A stretch of 64,000 nt of DNA from Helianthus annuus (GCF_002127325.2 NC_035437.2:156895880-156959879), one strand, 5' to 3'. Positions 25,477 through 37,350 are shown, counted from the stretch's first letter. Notes: a model not told the origin generated them from the sequence alone. Translations and numbers: made by a program.

Positions 25477-26480
25477 TCTCTATAATACAAAAACCAAGTG
25501 GGGGAATAGTGCCAGGCAGCTCCCTGGTACTCTCCCATTGGACCAAAACGTTTATTGTTTTATATACATTTTAAAATTACGTTTTTACCCCCAGCTCAAA
25601 ATAATATTACGTTTTTGCCCCCAGCTCAAAACAAAAACCAAGTGGGGGAATAGTGCCAAGTGGGGGAATAGTGCCAGGCAGCTGCCTGGCACTCCTCCAT
25701 TGGACCAAAACGTTTATTGTTTTATATCCATTTTAAAATTACGTTTTTACCCCAGCTCAAAATAATATTACGTTTTTGCCCCCAGCTCAAAACAAAAACC
25801 AAGTGGGGGAATAGTGCCAGGCAGCTGCCTGACACTCCCCCATTGGACCAAAACGTTTATTGTTTTATATCCATTTTAAAATTACGTTTTTACCCCCAGC
25901 TCAAAATAATATTACGTTTTTGCCCCCAGCTCAAAATAAAGTTACGCTTTTTATCCCCATCTCAAAATTACGATCTTGCCCTCAATTCAAAATTACGACT
26001 TTGCCTGGCACTATCCCATTGGACCAACCAGTTTATTATTTTACATCCATTCTAAAATCACCTTTTTGTCTGTCTATAAAATTACGGTTTTGCCCCAGCT
26101 CAAAATAAAATTACGCTTTTCTCCCCAACTCAAAATTACAATTTTCCCTCCATTCAAAATAAAATTTTAGTTTTGCCCTCAACTCAAAATTACCTTTTCG
26201 GATTGGTATTTGTTAAAATACATAATGTAGAAGGGTATTTGTTAAAATACCTTCTACAATTTTATTTGTTACCAAGCCCCAATCAAAAAATACAACTTTC
26301 TCTCAGTTAAAAATTACAATTTTGCCATTGTTTTAGTTTTTTTTTTTATCAAAACTATAAAAATGTTTTGTTTTAATTAGTTGACTCGATTTAATTGTTT
26401 TTCGTGTCAATGAGCTGACTAACACTCGCTCATTATTCGGTCATCGCCCCGCAACGCGGGCGGGTCAGGGCACCAACTAG
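25477..26480 (+). mobile_element. Non-autonomous Helitron
   Basis: Starts with a Helitron-like TCTCTATAATAC and ends with a hairpin CCCGC-AAC-GCGGG (26449-26461) followed by CTAG at 26477-26480 and T, the usual 3' terminus. No RepHel gene. Inside are direct repeats. The 3' end is firmer than the 5' end. Confidence 0.6.
25491..25935. repeat. Three tandem units of about 145-160 bp inside the Helitron
   Basis: Each unit starts AACCAAGTGGGGGAATAGTG, then a CAGGCAGCTGCCTGGCAC palindrome, then ACGTTTTTACCCCCAGCTC. Starts at about 25491, 25636 and 25796. The second unit has a short internal duplication. Open frames across this block are by-products of the repeat. Confidence 0.8.
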
Positions 26481-26814
26481 TTTTCTAAACAACAGTCAAG
26501 TGATATTTTTATAAAAAAAGTCTGCTATTGGCGCCTCACAAATAGATATTGGAAAGCAAAGCAAACTCAGTAATCGTTCTTACGATGTGTTGGGGTATGT
26601 GAAACGCAAGAAACAAAAAAAACTCTTCTCAAGGGAAGCGAACCACGTTCATTCTCCAATTGAAGACATAAAAACTACAAGCTATTTATGGATGAAACAT
26701 CCTTTGAATTGCAAATCATTGGAGTGGCAGGAGTGGTGTGCTTTCAATCTTTGATTCCCCTTAAAACGATAATTCTTTCTTTGCTCTTATATGTTAGTTT
26801 CTAGCTCTGGCTAG

Positions 26815-26975
26815 TTTTTTTTTTTTTTTTTTTTTTTTATTTAATGACAACGCTTGTTCTATTGCTTATTAATATTCTAAAATTTTCACCTTTACCCAGA
26901 ATTGAACATGGGATTTCTCCCTTAAAATGCTATGCATCTATCAAATGGGTTACCCCCCACATTGGCTTTGTTATT
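26815..26975 (-). mobile_element. Possible tRNA-derived SINE
   Basis: Read on the minus strand: a tRNA-like head with GGGTAACCCATTTG, a B-box-like TGTTCAATTCTGG near 26890, then a body ending in a 24-base A-run (plus strand T-run 26815-26838). No clear target duplication. Moderate to low confidence. Confidence 0.4.
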
Positions 26976-27067
26976 TTAATAAAATGCCACCGTTAAAGAA
27001 ATATGTAAACTCAAAGGTCAACTTCATTATTTACTGACATATCCTTAGACCATACGTAGTCGTTAGC

Positions 27068-27743
27068 CCAATAATGCCCCCACCTTGGGGCGTTTTCTGC
27101 CATGTGGCAGTCCAGTCAGCATGAGGGTATTATTGGGTGTTATTGCAAAAGTGCCGTAGTGAGAATAATGCCCAATAACGCCCATCCAATCATTACACAA
27201 TTATTTATTTTTTTAAATTTAAAACTTAAAATACTTCATTAAATTAAATAAAATTACAATACTAAAAAATTACATTGCAAAGTTTTAAGTTTTATAAAAG
27301 ATCCAAATGAGACATTTAATAAACAAAACCTTAGGGACTGATATAGCATTTTTTGAAACTTGCAATATTAAAGATATTGAAGTTTAAAACCATAGGGGCC
27401 TAATGTGACAACTGAGGAAACTTTTAAAACAACCACCCACCTCCATCCTTCTTCTTCTTCGTGACCGTGACACCTGCAAACCCAAAAAATCGGGCTAAAA
27501 TTCCGGCAAACCCATAAAATCCGGCAAACTCAAACCCCAAAATTCTATCTCTCTCTTTCTTTAAACCACATGCTCTTATCTGATTGGCCAAAGATTTGCC
27601 ATTTCGGCGTGTTTCAAAAAACGCCAAGGTCCTTTTTTTTGCGAATAACGCCGGAAAACGCCTAGGGGGCGGAACCGGGGCGTGTTCGGGCGTGTTGTGG
27701 CAATATTTTGGATGAAAAACGCCCGGTTACGGGTGGTATTAGG
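27068..27743. mobile_element. Possible non-autonomous DNA transposon, GC-rich ends
   Basis: Imperfect inverted ends of about 34 bases: CCAATAATGCCCCCACC on the left, and the complement of GGGTGGTATTAGG on the right. No transposase. A 67-codon minus frame at 27424-27627 with FAGFYGFAG-like repeats is probably chance. Target duplication not found. Confidence 0.4.
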
Positions 27744-27789
27744 TAAGAAAGTAGCTTATTGTGTAAGAAGTATTACTATATACATTAAA

Positions 27790-28290
27790 CTAGGTTAGAA
27801 CCCCGTATTACATCAAATGAATGTAATTTTATATATTAAATAATAAAACAATATATTTAAAAACCTTGTTTATTAGACTGGTGGTATAAATATAATTATA
27901 TACAAATAATAATAAGTGTATTACACGGCTTGAATAAATATAATTTTATATACTAAATAATAAAACAACATATTTTTAAAAACCTCGTTTATTACAGGGT
28001 TGAATAAATGTAACTTTATATATTAATTAATAAAAAAATATATCTTTAAAAACCTTGTGTATTACACGGGTTGAATAATTTGGACTCAAAAGGTTTACCA
28101 AAAAAGCGTTCAGGGATTCCGGATGTAAAACTTTTTTTATTTTGGACTCAAGTGGTTAAAATCACTAATACACTGAGACTCAAAAAGTAATTTACTCTAA
28201 ATGTAATTTTGTATAGTAAATATACTTATATCTTTAAAAAACCTTGTGTATTACACAGGTTGAATAACTCTAATTTTATATACCAAATAA
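27790..28290 (-). mobile_element. Helitron 3' region with amplified hairpin units
   Basis: Minus strand ends ..GGGGTTCTAACCTAG at 27790. To its right, four to five units of roughly 80-90 bp each carry a hairpin core of the type GTGTAATACAC and the phrase ATTTATTCAACC. The same family lies in the opposite orientation at 46010-46949. The 5' end is not found; 28300-28760 shows nothing else. Confidence 0.6.
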
Positions 28291-28768
28291 TAAAAATAGT
28301 TATATCCTTAAAAAAACTAACGGATATACTTGATACACGATAGATAAGGTGATTGTGGGTTGAATAAAAACATTTGATCTATAACCTGGTTCATGTGTAG
28401 GAAAACTAATTGTTATGTAAGCAAAATTCACCAATGATTTTTCTAGAGATAAACACGTATTTTTTGAATTAATTTTGAGAATAGCTTGGCACATAACTGG
28501 GTGGTTTTGATTGTGTATTGTAACTATAATTTAATCAATTAAGTTTTCCTACACAAAAAAGTCTAAAACACTACACATCTACAAAATAAAACTAAATTAT
28601 TAAAGAATAAATAAATTACCATCATCATTAAAAACCATTAACCTTCTTTTTTTTTTTTAATCTATGGCTAAGATTTATTCCCTCTCTCATTCGAAAAGAC
28701 CAACTACGCCTAAGCATGGTTAGTTAGGATTCACATCCTCGTTTACCCCGTTGCTCACTCAACATTAA

Positions 28769-29265
28769 GGGGGGTGTTTAGGAGTGCTTATTGTAGCCAA
28801 CTTATAATTTATTGACTTTTTAAAAAAGTTAAATGATGATATTGAGAGTGTATGTGAGAAAAAAGTCAATAAGTCACTCCATTATAACTTATTAACTTTA
28901 TCAAAAATTAGAGCATTCACATCCTAGCCATCAAATTATGTGAGGAGGGGTTTTTATATTATAAAGGGTATAAAAAGTGGTTGTGAGTAGAGGAGAGAGA
29001 AAATGTTACTGTTCATCTGTATATTTGGGGGGACACTGTTCACCCGTTATAAATTTTTAATATATTTTGAAAGTGGTTGTGAGTGGAAGTGAGAGAAAAA
29101 TGTAATGATAATATTATTTAATTGAAAGGAGAGAGAAAAAGTATTTGTTTTTAGTGAAAATATATTGATATAGGAGTTGTTTTTTAGTGGAATGTATGTA
29201 TAATTTGATGGATTGGATGTAAATGCTCTTAACAAAGAGTTTGAAAAGCTGAGCCAAACACCCCC
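28769..29265. mobile_element. hAT-like MITE, split by a Tourist MITE
   Basis: Ends GGGGGTGTTTAGGAG and CCAAACACCCCC are inverted repeats of the GGGGTGTTT type common in plant hAT MITEs. No clean 8-bp duplication seen. No gene. Confidence 0.55.
28921..29228. mobile_element. Tourist-like (PIF/Harbinger) MITE
   Basis: 308 bp with ends GAGCATTCACATCC and GGATGTAAATGCTC flanked by TTA on both sides (28918-28920, 29229-29231), the size and type of Harbinger target duplication. Confidence 0.82.
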
Positions 29266-30831
29266 AAAACTAACCATGGTTTTTTGAAGTTTTTGTGTCC
29301 ACTCAAATTAATCATGTATTTCATGATCCAAACTTTAAGTAGATTAGGGTGGATAGAGTCCACACCAGAATACCTAGTTGCTATCAACCGGAAAGCCAAC
29401 ACCCGCCAATCAACATGTTCCACGTGGAGGTATGGAGACCGAAGCTCGGGGAGGTGAGGGATATGAAGGCGGAGCGGAGAATGACGTGTGTGAAAGAGCG
29501 GGGATTTACCAGTTTTGAGGGGGGGCGGGGGCACCGCCCCCACCTTACGGTGCATGCGGTTGGTTATTCTCCGGAGACGGTTCCCGCCGCCCACTCCATC
29601 CACCTTTATTTTCGATAATATTAGCCAAATAAAGCCGAACTGTGAGTTAACCATGGCAAGTAAGATCTCGCTTGACCAATCAACATTTTGGTTATGTAAT
29701 TATTCCCTTATCACGTATGTGCATACGTATGCATGCGCATACCATTATTTATATCTTGTTGCGTACCCTTATTCTATACATGTATTTCTTGATCCAACTT
29801 TGATAGAAATTTCTTAAATAAAATTAGTGAAATAAAAGTCGATCCAAGGCTTAACTAGGACACGTAGAGTTTCGTCTAATCAATCAACATTTTGGTTGAC
29901 ATATTTGCTCGTTGAAAACGTATGTACATACGTATTTGTATACGTACAAATACTGGTATTAAAAGCTTATTAATAAGCAACTAATTTATGCATATAGTAA
30001 TTGTATCATTGGCTTTGTGAGTTTTTCAAAAAAAAAAATTGAATTTTTCCTTTTTAACCCTAAAGTTTCAATTTTTGTCAAGTTAAGTTTAAAGTTTTAA
30101 TATTTATTTCCTTTTTAACCCTAAAGTTTTAATCTTTGACAATTTGAGTTTAAAGTTTTAATTTTTAGTAAGTTAACCCCTTTAGTTAATTTGATTTTTC
30201 ACTTCTAATTCAAAAGTTTCCATCTTATACAATTTAACCCACTTTGATTAATTTGATTTTTCACTTCTAATTCAAAAGTTTCCATCTTTTACGATTTAAC
30301 CACTTTGATTTTTTTACTTATGTGTTGTAATCTTGGCTTTGGGGGGTTTTTCAAAGAAAAAATGGTTATGCATATGGTTGTTGTAACCTTCGCTTTGGGG
30401 TTTTTACAAAAAAAAATTGATTTTTTTACTTTTCACCCAAAAGTATTTCATAAATTACTTTTAACCCAAAACTATTAGTTTTTTTCTCTTTTAACACAAA
30501 ACTTTTTATCTTTTGCAATCTATCCTCACAACTTTTTTTGCTTTCGACTTTGGTCCCTTATAGTTTTCATTTTCTGCAAATTTTTCTCTTTATGCTTCGT
30601 TCTAAATTTTGTGACTTAACACATCGCAACGTGCGTATTTGGTTTAACGTTTTTACATTTCGTTCTAAATTTTGCGAGTTAACACGACGCAACGTGCGTG
30701 TTTGTGTTGGTGAACATTTTTACATTATTTATTTTTTCCCGTTTGACAGGTTCAACATAACATGCACGTCCTAAATCGACTTAGTTATAACTAAAGAATT
30801 CCCGCCGCATTGCGGCGGCTCGTAATTCTAG
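29266..30831 (+). mobile_element. Helitron with a clear 3' end, 5' end not found
   Basis: The 3' terminus is canonical: perfect hairpin CCGCCGC-ATT-GCGGCGG (30802-30818), nine bases, then CTAG at 30828-30831 and T. The body (from about 30000) is a series of near-repeats of TTTTTAACCCTAAAGTTT and two copies of a stretch holding CGCAACGTGCG. No gene. Only the right part is secure; the left limit given is that of the preceding MITE. Confidence 0.55.
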
Positions 30832-31603
30832 TTTAATACTTAATTTATAAACCCGGCCCCTCCTGCACCTAAAATCATTAATCATTATCCTTGAATTTTT
30901 GAATCAATGGAAAACCAAAATACACCTTAATTTATTTATGCACTCTAATCCATTTATTCATTTCGTAAAATAATATTCATGATCTGAACTGTTTTAGGTG
31001 ATAATTAATTTGTTTTAGAAAGTCAAAATAATCATTTCAACTGTTGCGGGCAAGTAGTTGTTCTTGACCAAATAATTAATCATGTGAATATATCTATCCC
31101 CAGAAGCAAACCAACTACATGTTCATGACCAATGAAATTGATCGAACATTTAAATCAAATAATTAGACTCAAAAAAAAAAAAAAAAAAGCAAATGGTTCC
31201 ATGTTCTTTTTGACTATATATTTGTTTAATTGTTTATTATTTTCATGGTTCATATCAGAATATAATGATACTTGATTATCTATCTTAAGAAGATTAATAG
31301 TTACCATAATAAATAAAATATAAATTACATGTTTATAAGTTTTGTAATGATAGTTTTGGTTAAACACCTTTAATTTCACCCTCTATAATATTAGTGACGT
31401 TGTGTAAAATGAGACCACCACTTGTTAATACAAGTGTCTCATCGAAAGGAAGAGTATTTACATCTAGTGGCCTCATGCAGAGCTAGAAAACGAGCTAGTT
31501 TTAGTTGGTACAATATTTACAATGGATATTTCTTGCGGATTACCGAAGGTACATATACATACGTTGGAAACTTAAGAATAAGGATCATGTGAAAAGTAGT
31601 AGG
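30832..31603. other. Gene-free AT-rich stretch
   Basis: No gene or complete element seen. An A-run lies at about 31170-31188 and a short inverted repeat (GAGACCACCACTTGT / CAAGTGTCTC) near 31410-31435. Confidence 0.5.
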
Positions 31604-31854
31604 CTATTTGAGAAACTTGAGAAGCATTCTGGATCACACATTTTCCTTAAACAAAAAAAATATAAAAAAAATGCAAATTTTTTTTTTTGGAAAAATCGCA
31701 GGTTTTTCTTTAAGAATTTAATTTTTTATTTTTTATTTTTTTTGGATTTATACACATGTGTATATTGTTAATCTTTTTAACTATACATATATGTATATTG
31801 TCAATTATACATATATGTATATACATGTTTAAAATTGAAAAATAAGTGTTATTT

Positions 31855-32220
31855 AGGGTTTAGCATTAGTATTTAATTAGGGTTTAGCATTAGGGTTTAA
31901 GGTTTAGCTTTATGGTTTAGGGTTTAGCTTTAGGGTTTAGCATTAGGGTTTAGTAATAGTATTTAGTGTTTAGCATTAGGGTTTAGCATTAGGGTTTAGC
32001 TTTAACTTTAGGGTTTGCATCAGGGTTTAGCATTAAGGGTTTAGCTTTAGGGTTCAGTTTTAGCTTTAGGGTTTAGCATTAGGGTTTAGCTTTAGGGTTT
32101 AGAATTAGGGTTTAGCTTTAGGGTTTAACATTAGGGTTTAGAATTAGGGTTTAGCTTTAGGGTTTAGGATTTACCATTAAGGTTTAGCTTTAGTGTTTAT
32201 GGTATAAGGTTTAGGATTTA
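31855..32220. repeat. Degenerate telomere-like repeats (TTTAGGG type)
   Basis: About 25 copies of AGGGTTTAG, many joined by CATT or CTTT, filling the loop of the foldback repeat. Too irregular to be a functional telomere tract. Confidence 0.85.
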
Positions 32221-32272
32221 TAACACATATTTTTTCAATTTTAAACATATATATACATATATGTATAATTGT

Positions 32273-32274
<2 letters not shown>

Positions 32275-32344
<70 letters not shown>
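32275..32344. repeat. (AT)n microsatellite
   Basis: About 35 uninterrupted AT units in the right arm of the foldback; the left arm has only short TATA stretches here, so it expanded after the arms formed. Confidence 0.95.
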
Positions 32345-32348
<4 letters not shown>

Positions 32349-32557
32349 AGTTAAAATATTAACAATATACACATATGTATAAATCCCAAAAAAAATTAAA
32401 AAAAAATAAAAAATAAAAAATTTAATCCTTAAAGAAAAAGCTGCGATTTTTTCAAAAAAAAAAAATTTGCATTTTTTTCACCTTTTTCTTACATTTTTTG
32501 CTTAGGGAAAATGTGTGGTCCAGATTGCTTCTCAAGTTTCTCAAATAGGGTGGACTT

Positions 32558-33034
32558 TGTTGGTGCAGTTGTCTGTCGACTTCATCTTCGTTCGAGTCTT
32601 AGTATAGGGCTGATTGTTTAGTGCACGGAAATCGAGGATATGAAAATTAGTGCTGATTTCGCTCAAAATGACATGGTGTCATTTAGAGCGAAATCACATC
32701 ATTATCCTGATTCCGCTCCAAGTGCATGTTGGTGATTTCGCTCATAATGTTGTGTCTGATTTCGCTCGAAATGCATGTGCATGTTCGAGCGGAACCCCAA
32801 GCCTATAAATAGGCAGTTTGGAGCGAAATCAGTAGTAGAAAGTAGTGGTCTAGTCTTGTTTCCGACGGCGAAGCTCCGTCGAAGTGTCTCCGCATCTGTA
32901 ACAGCTTTATAATCAATAAAAGAGACAATTAATAGTGAAATCAAGCTAAACAAAGACTGAATCAATGAATTCCGCCTCTGATTCAGTCTGAGCACTCTTC
33001 TGATCGACTCGTTAGGTCGTTTCCCGATCCTAGA
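32558..33034 (+). repeat. 5' LTR of the Gag-only element
   Basis: 477 bp, starts TGTTGGTGCAG; TATAAATA at 32804-32811. The end reads CCTAGA where the 3' LTR reads CCTACA. Contains the motif GATTTCGCTC and its complement several times. Confidence 0.93.
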
Positions 33035-33488
33035 TGTGGTATCAGAGCTCAGGAGGAAGAGTTCTTACCCTTTAGCTCGTTTTCGCTGGAAATCACATCA
33101 TTATCCTGATTCCGCTCCTAGTGCATGTTGGTGATTTCGCTCATAATGTTGTGTCTGATTTCACTCGAAATGCATGTGCATGTTCCAGCGGAACCCCAAG
33201 CCTATAAATAGGCAGTTTGGAGCGAAATCAGTAGTAGAAAGTAGTGGTCTAGTCTTGTCTCCGACGGCGAAGCTCCGTCGAAGTGTCTCCGCATCTGTAA
33301 CAGCTTTATAATCAATACAAGAGACAATTAATAGTGAAATCAAGCTAAACAAAGACTGAATCAATGAATTCCGCCCCTGATTCAGTCTGAGCACTCTTCG
33401 GATCGACTCGTTAGGTCGTTTTCCGATCCTACATGTGGTATCAGAGCTCAGGAGGAAGAGTTCTTACCGTTTAGCTCGTTTTCGCTGG
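32691..33488 (+). repeat. 399-bp tandem duplication of LTR end, primer site and leader
   Basis: Copy 1 is 32691-33089 and copy 2 is 33090-33488. Each holds the 3' two thirds of the LTR with its TATA box (32804 and 33203), the LTR end, the primer site and about 40 bases of leader. Copy 2 keeps the LTR end CCTACA. The duplication starts and ends in sequence resembling GAAATCA/TTTCGCTGGAAA. Confidence 0.93.
33037..33048 (+). other. Primer-binding site (tRNA-Met type), first of two
   Basis: TGGTATCAGAGC two bases after the LTR; a second identical site is at 33436-33447 in the duplicated copy. Confidence 0.92.
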
Positions 33489-33639
33489 AAAATTCTGATT
33501 TCTACTCCTTCTTTCTTCATCAGAACGAGATTTACCGGTCAAAACCTGCTCAAAGTTTCACAGACTATAGATAATTGGATAATAACAAACCCTTGAAAGT
33601 TTGACAGTAAAATTTACAGTAAAAATGGACAAAATTGAC

Positions 33640-33895
33640 CTCCGAGCTAATTTCGCTCGAAATGGACACTTCTGATTTCGCTCGAAGTTGTCTAGTTTCG
33701 TTCCAAAGTTGCATCTGATTTCGCTCCTGGGATACATTGTTTGGGATTTCGCTCCAGAACATTATCTAATTTCGCTCCAGAGTGCAACTTCAGAGATTCC
33801 GCTCGAGTGTATTGTTAATTTCGCTCCAATTTGATTGTTAATTTCGCTCCTGTGCAAGTTTTGATTTCGCTCCAAGGGTGCTTATTTCGCTTGAA
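33640..33895 (+). repeat. Array of GATTTCGCTC motifs in the leader
   Basis: About ten copies of (G/A)(A/T)TTTCGCTC(C/G), spaced by 12-25 unrelated bases, between the duplication and gag. The same motif occurs in both orientations in the LTRs. Confidence 0.85.
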
Positions 33896-33935
33896 ACATC
33901 ATTTGTGTAAGAATTTTGTTGGGACAATTTAAAAG

Positions 33936-36246
33936 ATGGAAACGGTCTTTGATGAAAAAGAAAACAATGATCTTGAAAGGTTAAATGATTGGTATCGAGG
34001 ATCTTTGAGTAGTCATTATCAAGGTTTACCCAAAAATGTTTGGAGTATCCGGTTCGAATGTTTTCTGTGTAAGAAAGATGAAAAATTAGATGATCTGGAG
34101 AAGCGATTTGATCGTTTGATTGACTATTTGAAAGAAAATCAGATAGTAATATCAGAAGCTGAAATGGTATCAAAGTTTGCTAATGGATTACCAGCTGAAT
34201 GGGATGATTTTTTGAAAAATCTAAGAGAAAATTCTAGTTTTTCAAAATTATCTTTGAGTAAATTCATCAGTAAACTTAAAAATCACAGTAATGAAATTTA
34301 TAAAAAGAAGAGAGATCTGATGGATAAAGTAAAAATGAATTTTGAAGATTTGAATTTAGACATGATAGATGAAATAAACAAAAGAATCAATGTTTGTTGG
34401 GCAGCAAAAAGAAATTTGAAATACGATATGAAGAGGGGTTGTTATATTGATGAAAATGGAAATCCTCTTGATTTCGTTAAAATATTTTGTGCAGGAACAT
34501 ACAAAACAGAGACAAAGGAAGTTGCAAAGAATGAAGAATCTGTGAAGCTTGGTTCTTCAAGTTCTGAATCAGTATGCACCAAATGTGACAACTTTAAGAC
34601 TGACAATGACAAACTCTTGAAGGATGCGGAAAGTTTGACATCGGAAGTCAAGAAGTTGAAAGATGAGAAGCAACCTGATGTAAAACAGATTCTGGATTTA
34701 CAGGGAAATTTTGAGAAGTTGAAATCTGAGAATGTTAAACTGTTAAATGACTTAAACAGTTTAACATCAGAAAACAAAAGTTTGAAAGAAAAAGAAAAAG
34801 ACTTTGAAAGCAAAAAAGAAATCTTCAGAAGATGAAGATTTCTGGATAAAACTGGAGAACAAAAATCTGAAAGCAAATGAAACAAAATTTCAAGAACAGA
34901 TAAAAGTTTTGGTCAATGAAAAGTCTGTTCTTGAAAACATTAAAATTGAAAATGAAGAAACAATCAAGTCTCATTTTGAGAGAATATCTCAGCTTGAAAA
35001 TGAAGCTGAGAATTCAAGGAACAAAATTGATGAACTTGAAAAGAAATTGGGAGGTTTTGTGACATCATCTAAGTTTTTGAATATCCCCTGTCCAAAACCA
35101 ATCAATTCTGTTCCAATAAGTGACAATGTAACAAATTTTGACAAAGTCAAAATTGAAGATTGTGATGAGAAATCTGATGATGAAAAAGAAAAAATTAAAA
35201 AACAAAAATTATTTTTGAAATTAAAAGAAAAATTTCAGAAAACTGTGCTGCAATCGACTGAAAAGGGAGAATGCTCTAAGCAAAAACCTTTGAAGAAGAA
35301 TGTGGAACAAAAACAAAAGGAGAAAATTTTGAAAAATGTTCAAAAAGATAATAAAAGCTCATCAGATCGATCATCCAATCAAAATCAAAAACCACAAAAA
35401 TTGAAAAATGAAAACTCAAAAATTGTTGATAATAAGTGGTGCAGGTCGGACCACAGTGCTCAAAAGCCAAATCCAGCAAACAAGAGAAGAAAGGAATATA
35501 ACCAAGCCAAATAGTGCTTTGATCTGAATGTTTGGGCTGAAAATGGTGATTGGTATGATAACAGAGTGTGTTACCGATGTGGTTATCAAGGACACATTGC
35601 TGTTAACTGCCAGGGTTGGAGTTATGAGACGAGGAGATGCTTTAACTGCAACATCAAAGGTCACATTGCCAGAGATTGCCCAAGGAGATCGAATGACAGA
35701 TTAAGGGCTAATTCTCAAAAGTTGGCAAAGAAACCAGTCAATGTCAAGCCCAAAGAACAGAAGGTTCAAGAACCTAAAGTTCAAGAAAAGAAAGTGAAGC
35801 TTTCTCAGGGGCAGAAAGACAGACTACGAAAGAAGAGGAAGAAGGCGAGAGAGTATCTGGAGAAGATTTTGTCCTCGGGTTCATCTGTTGGTAAGAATAA
35901 AAGTTCTGATGAATCAACTCCCTTAATTGCAAAGTCAAGCACGACGAATTCATCGGATACAAATCTAAGGACAAAAGAAGAAAAGAAGAAGAAGAAAGTT
36001 TTTGGCGATGAATTTGTTTCTCTGGAAACAAAAGAGCCACATGTCGGCGATAAATCTGGCTCATCAAAGTCAGACAAGCCACATTCAGGCAATGATTCTG
36101 GTTCGTCAAAACCAGAAGAGCCAGTTGTTGAGGTAAAAAAGGAGAATTCGGGCTTAACAATGGATGATGCAAATTTTCCACCATTGTTGAACAAGAATTC
36201 AAAGTCACCCAAGGATCGTCAGGCTTGGGTGAATCTGTTCAAATAG
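33936..36246 (+). pseudogene. Gag of the Gag-only element (one frameshift, one nonsense codon)
   Basis: About 770 codons. Residues 1-130 (METVFDEKENND..) resemble the UBN2-type Gag of plant copia elements (SEAEMVSKFANGLPAEWDDF). Then a long Lys/Glu-rich coiled coil (about 34560-35060), a basic region, two CCHC zinc knuckles (CYRCGYQGHIAVNC and CFNCNIKGHIARDC, near 35568-35680) and a Ser/Lys-rich tail ending DRQAWVNLFK. A frameshift lies near 34810-34835; the next frame has a TAG at 35512-35514, probably from TGG, and continues in frame to 36246. The stop at the end is followed by non-coding DNA, not protease. Confidence 0.88.
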
Positions 36247-37126
36247 AAAAGCCTGACTTGCCGGAGTTCCCAGGTTGGTAAGCGTGGAACATGAATCGGC
36301 ATCTTTCTTGAGAAATTTCACTCTGGTGATTTTTCGTCTTACATGTGGTAAATCAGGGACATTAAGTTATACTTGATTTTCTACAAGTGTTTTGAGGTTT
36401 AAAATCGGTAAATGATAAATTTTCATATGGTAGATGAAAACAAAGTGATGAAGTGACCCCGAACCTACAAATGATTGGTAAACAAAATTTTTCCGAAAAA
36501 AAACCATTTTGATTAAAACAAACTTAAGTGTTTTGAGATCACAATGGAAAATAGTTTGTTGTGAGGGGGAGTTCTGATTGTTTACGCCAGGTGGATGGAG
36601 AATTGAAGTGATTCTCATCAAGTTGTCAAGTTTGTACAGTTTGTTTCAAATTTTCCCAGAAAATCAAAATTGAAACATATTTTGATTTTAGGGGGAGTAA
36701 AATTTTAAAAAAATCAGAAAATTTGAAAATGTCAAAAACATGAAAAATTTAAAAATGAGTTTTGCTAAAACAAGAGGAAATGATAGAAAATCAGTGGACT
36801 ATCACAGCATGCTAAAGATATGTAAAGTCTAAAAATGATAAACGGTCTCACTAAAGATGTGACGATAGGCTCAGCTAGAATAGTAGATTTGCGATAACGA
36901 TAAAACCTAAATGAAAAAGCCTAGTTCTAGTGGGAAACGCGGTTGAAAGCATAGTACTTAGTTTTGTCCTTCTTGATTGTGTGCCTGCTCAGTAATCGCT
37001 GAATGCCAAAAGCATAAAAACTGGTTAAGTTTGTGAGCTTTCACAACTTTACTAAAAATGATACTGTGATTGTGCATTTCATTTTGCAAAGATTTAAACT
37101 TGTTTTATTTCTTTATTTTGTTTAAG
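36247..37126 (+). other. Non-coding DNA after gag, where pol would be expected
   Basis: No pol motif in any frame. A short GGGGGAG tract occurs at about 36563 and again near 36693, like old polypurine tracts. Confidence 0.6.
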
Positions 37127-37350
37127 AATTGGACATCCTCTGCGTATACGTGAGTATCGACCTGGATGTTAGTGCCTAAACGTTCTGCTTTAGTTTCTTT
37201 GGTGTTTCGTTTAAGCTTTGGACCTCCTCTGCGTATACGGAAGTATCGACCTGGTGGTTAAAGCCTAAACAACTTCAACTTATTTTTATTTTCTTATTTT
37301 GTTTAAACATTGGACTTTCTCTGCGTATACGGAAGTATCGACCTGATTGT
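37127..37350 (+). repeat. Three spaced copies of a 40-base unit
   Basis: TCTGCGTATACG(G/T)(A/G)AGTATCGACCTG occurs at about 37138, 37226 and 37319, each preceded by GTTTAA..TTGGAC and followed by TTA..GCCTAAAC. Part of the element's 3' non-coding region. Confidence 0.85.

Larger units (their letters stand above)
31604..32548. repeat. Large foldback repeat with telomere-like core
   Basis: Left arm about 31604-31850 and right arm about 32225-32548 are inverted copies: CTATTTGAGAAACTTGAGAAGC at the left end returns as its complement at the right end, and A/T-rich parts and ACACATGTGTATA blocks match. No coding sequence. The right end lies a few bases from the next LTR element. No target duplication found, so a truncated foldback transposon is the best guess. 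Confidence 0.75.

Noticed and set aside
25460..26170. Overlapping open frames of 64-112 codons
   Set aside because: They follow the Helitron's tandem units (FYPQLKI.. repeats) and shift frames with them; composition, not coding.
31855..32220. Telomere or chromosome end
   Set aside because: The TTTAGGG-like units are irregular, short and enclosed by inverted arms, with unrelated DNA on both sides.
34442..36212. Minus-strand frames of 135-147 codons rich in Ser and Phe
   Set aside because: They are the complement of the Lys/Glu-rich Gag and have no features of their own.
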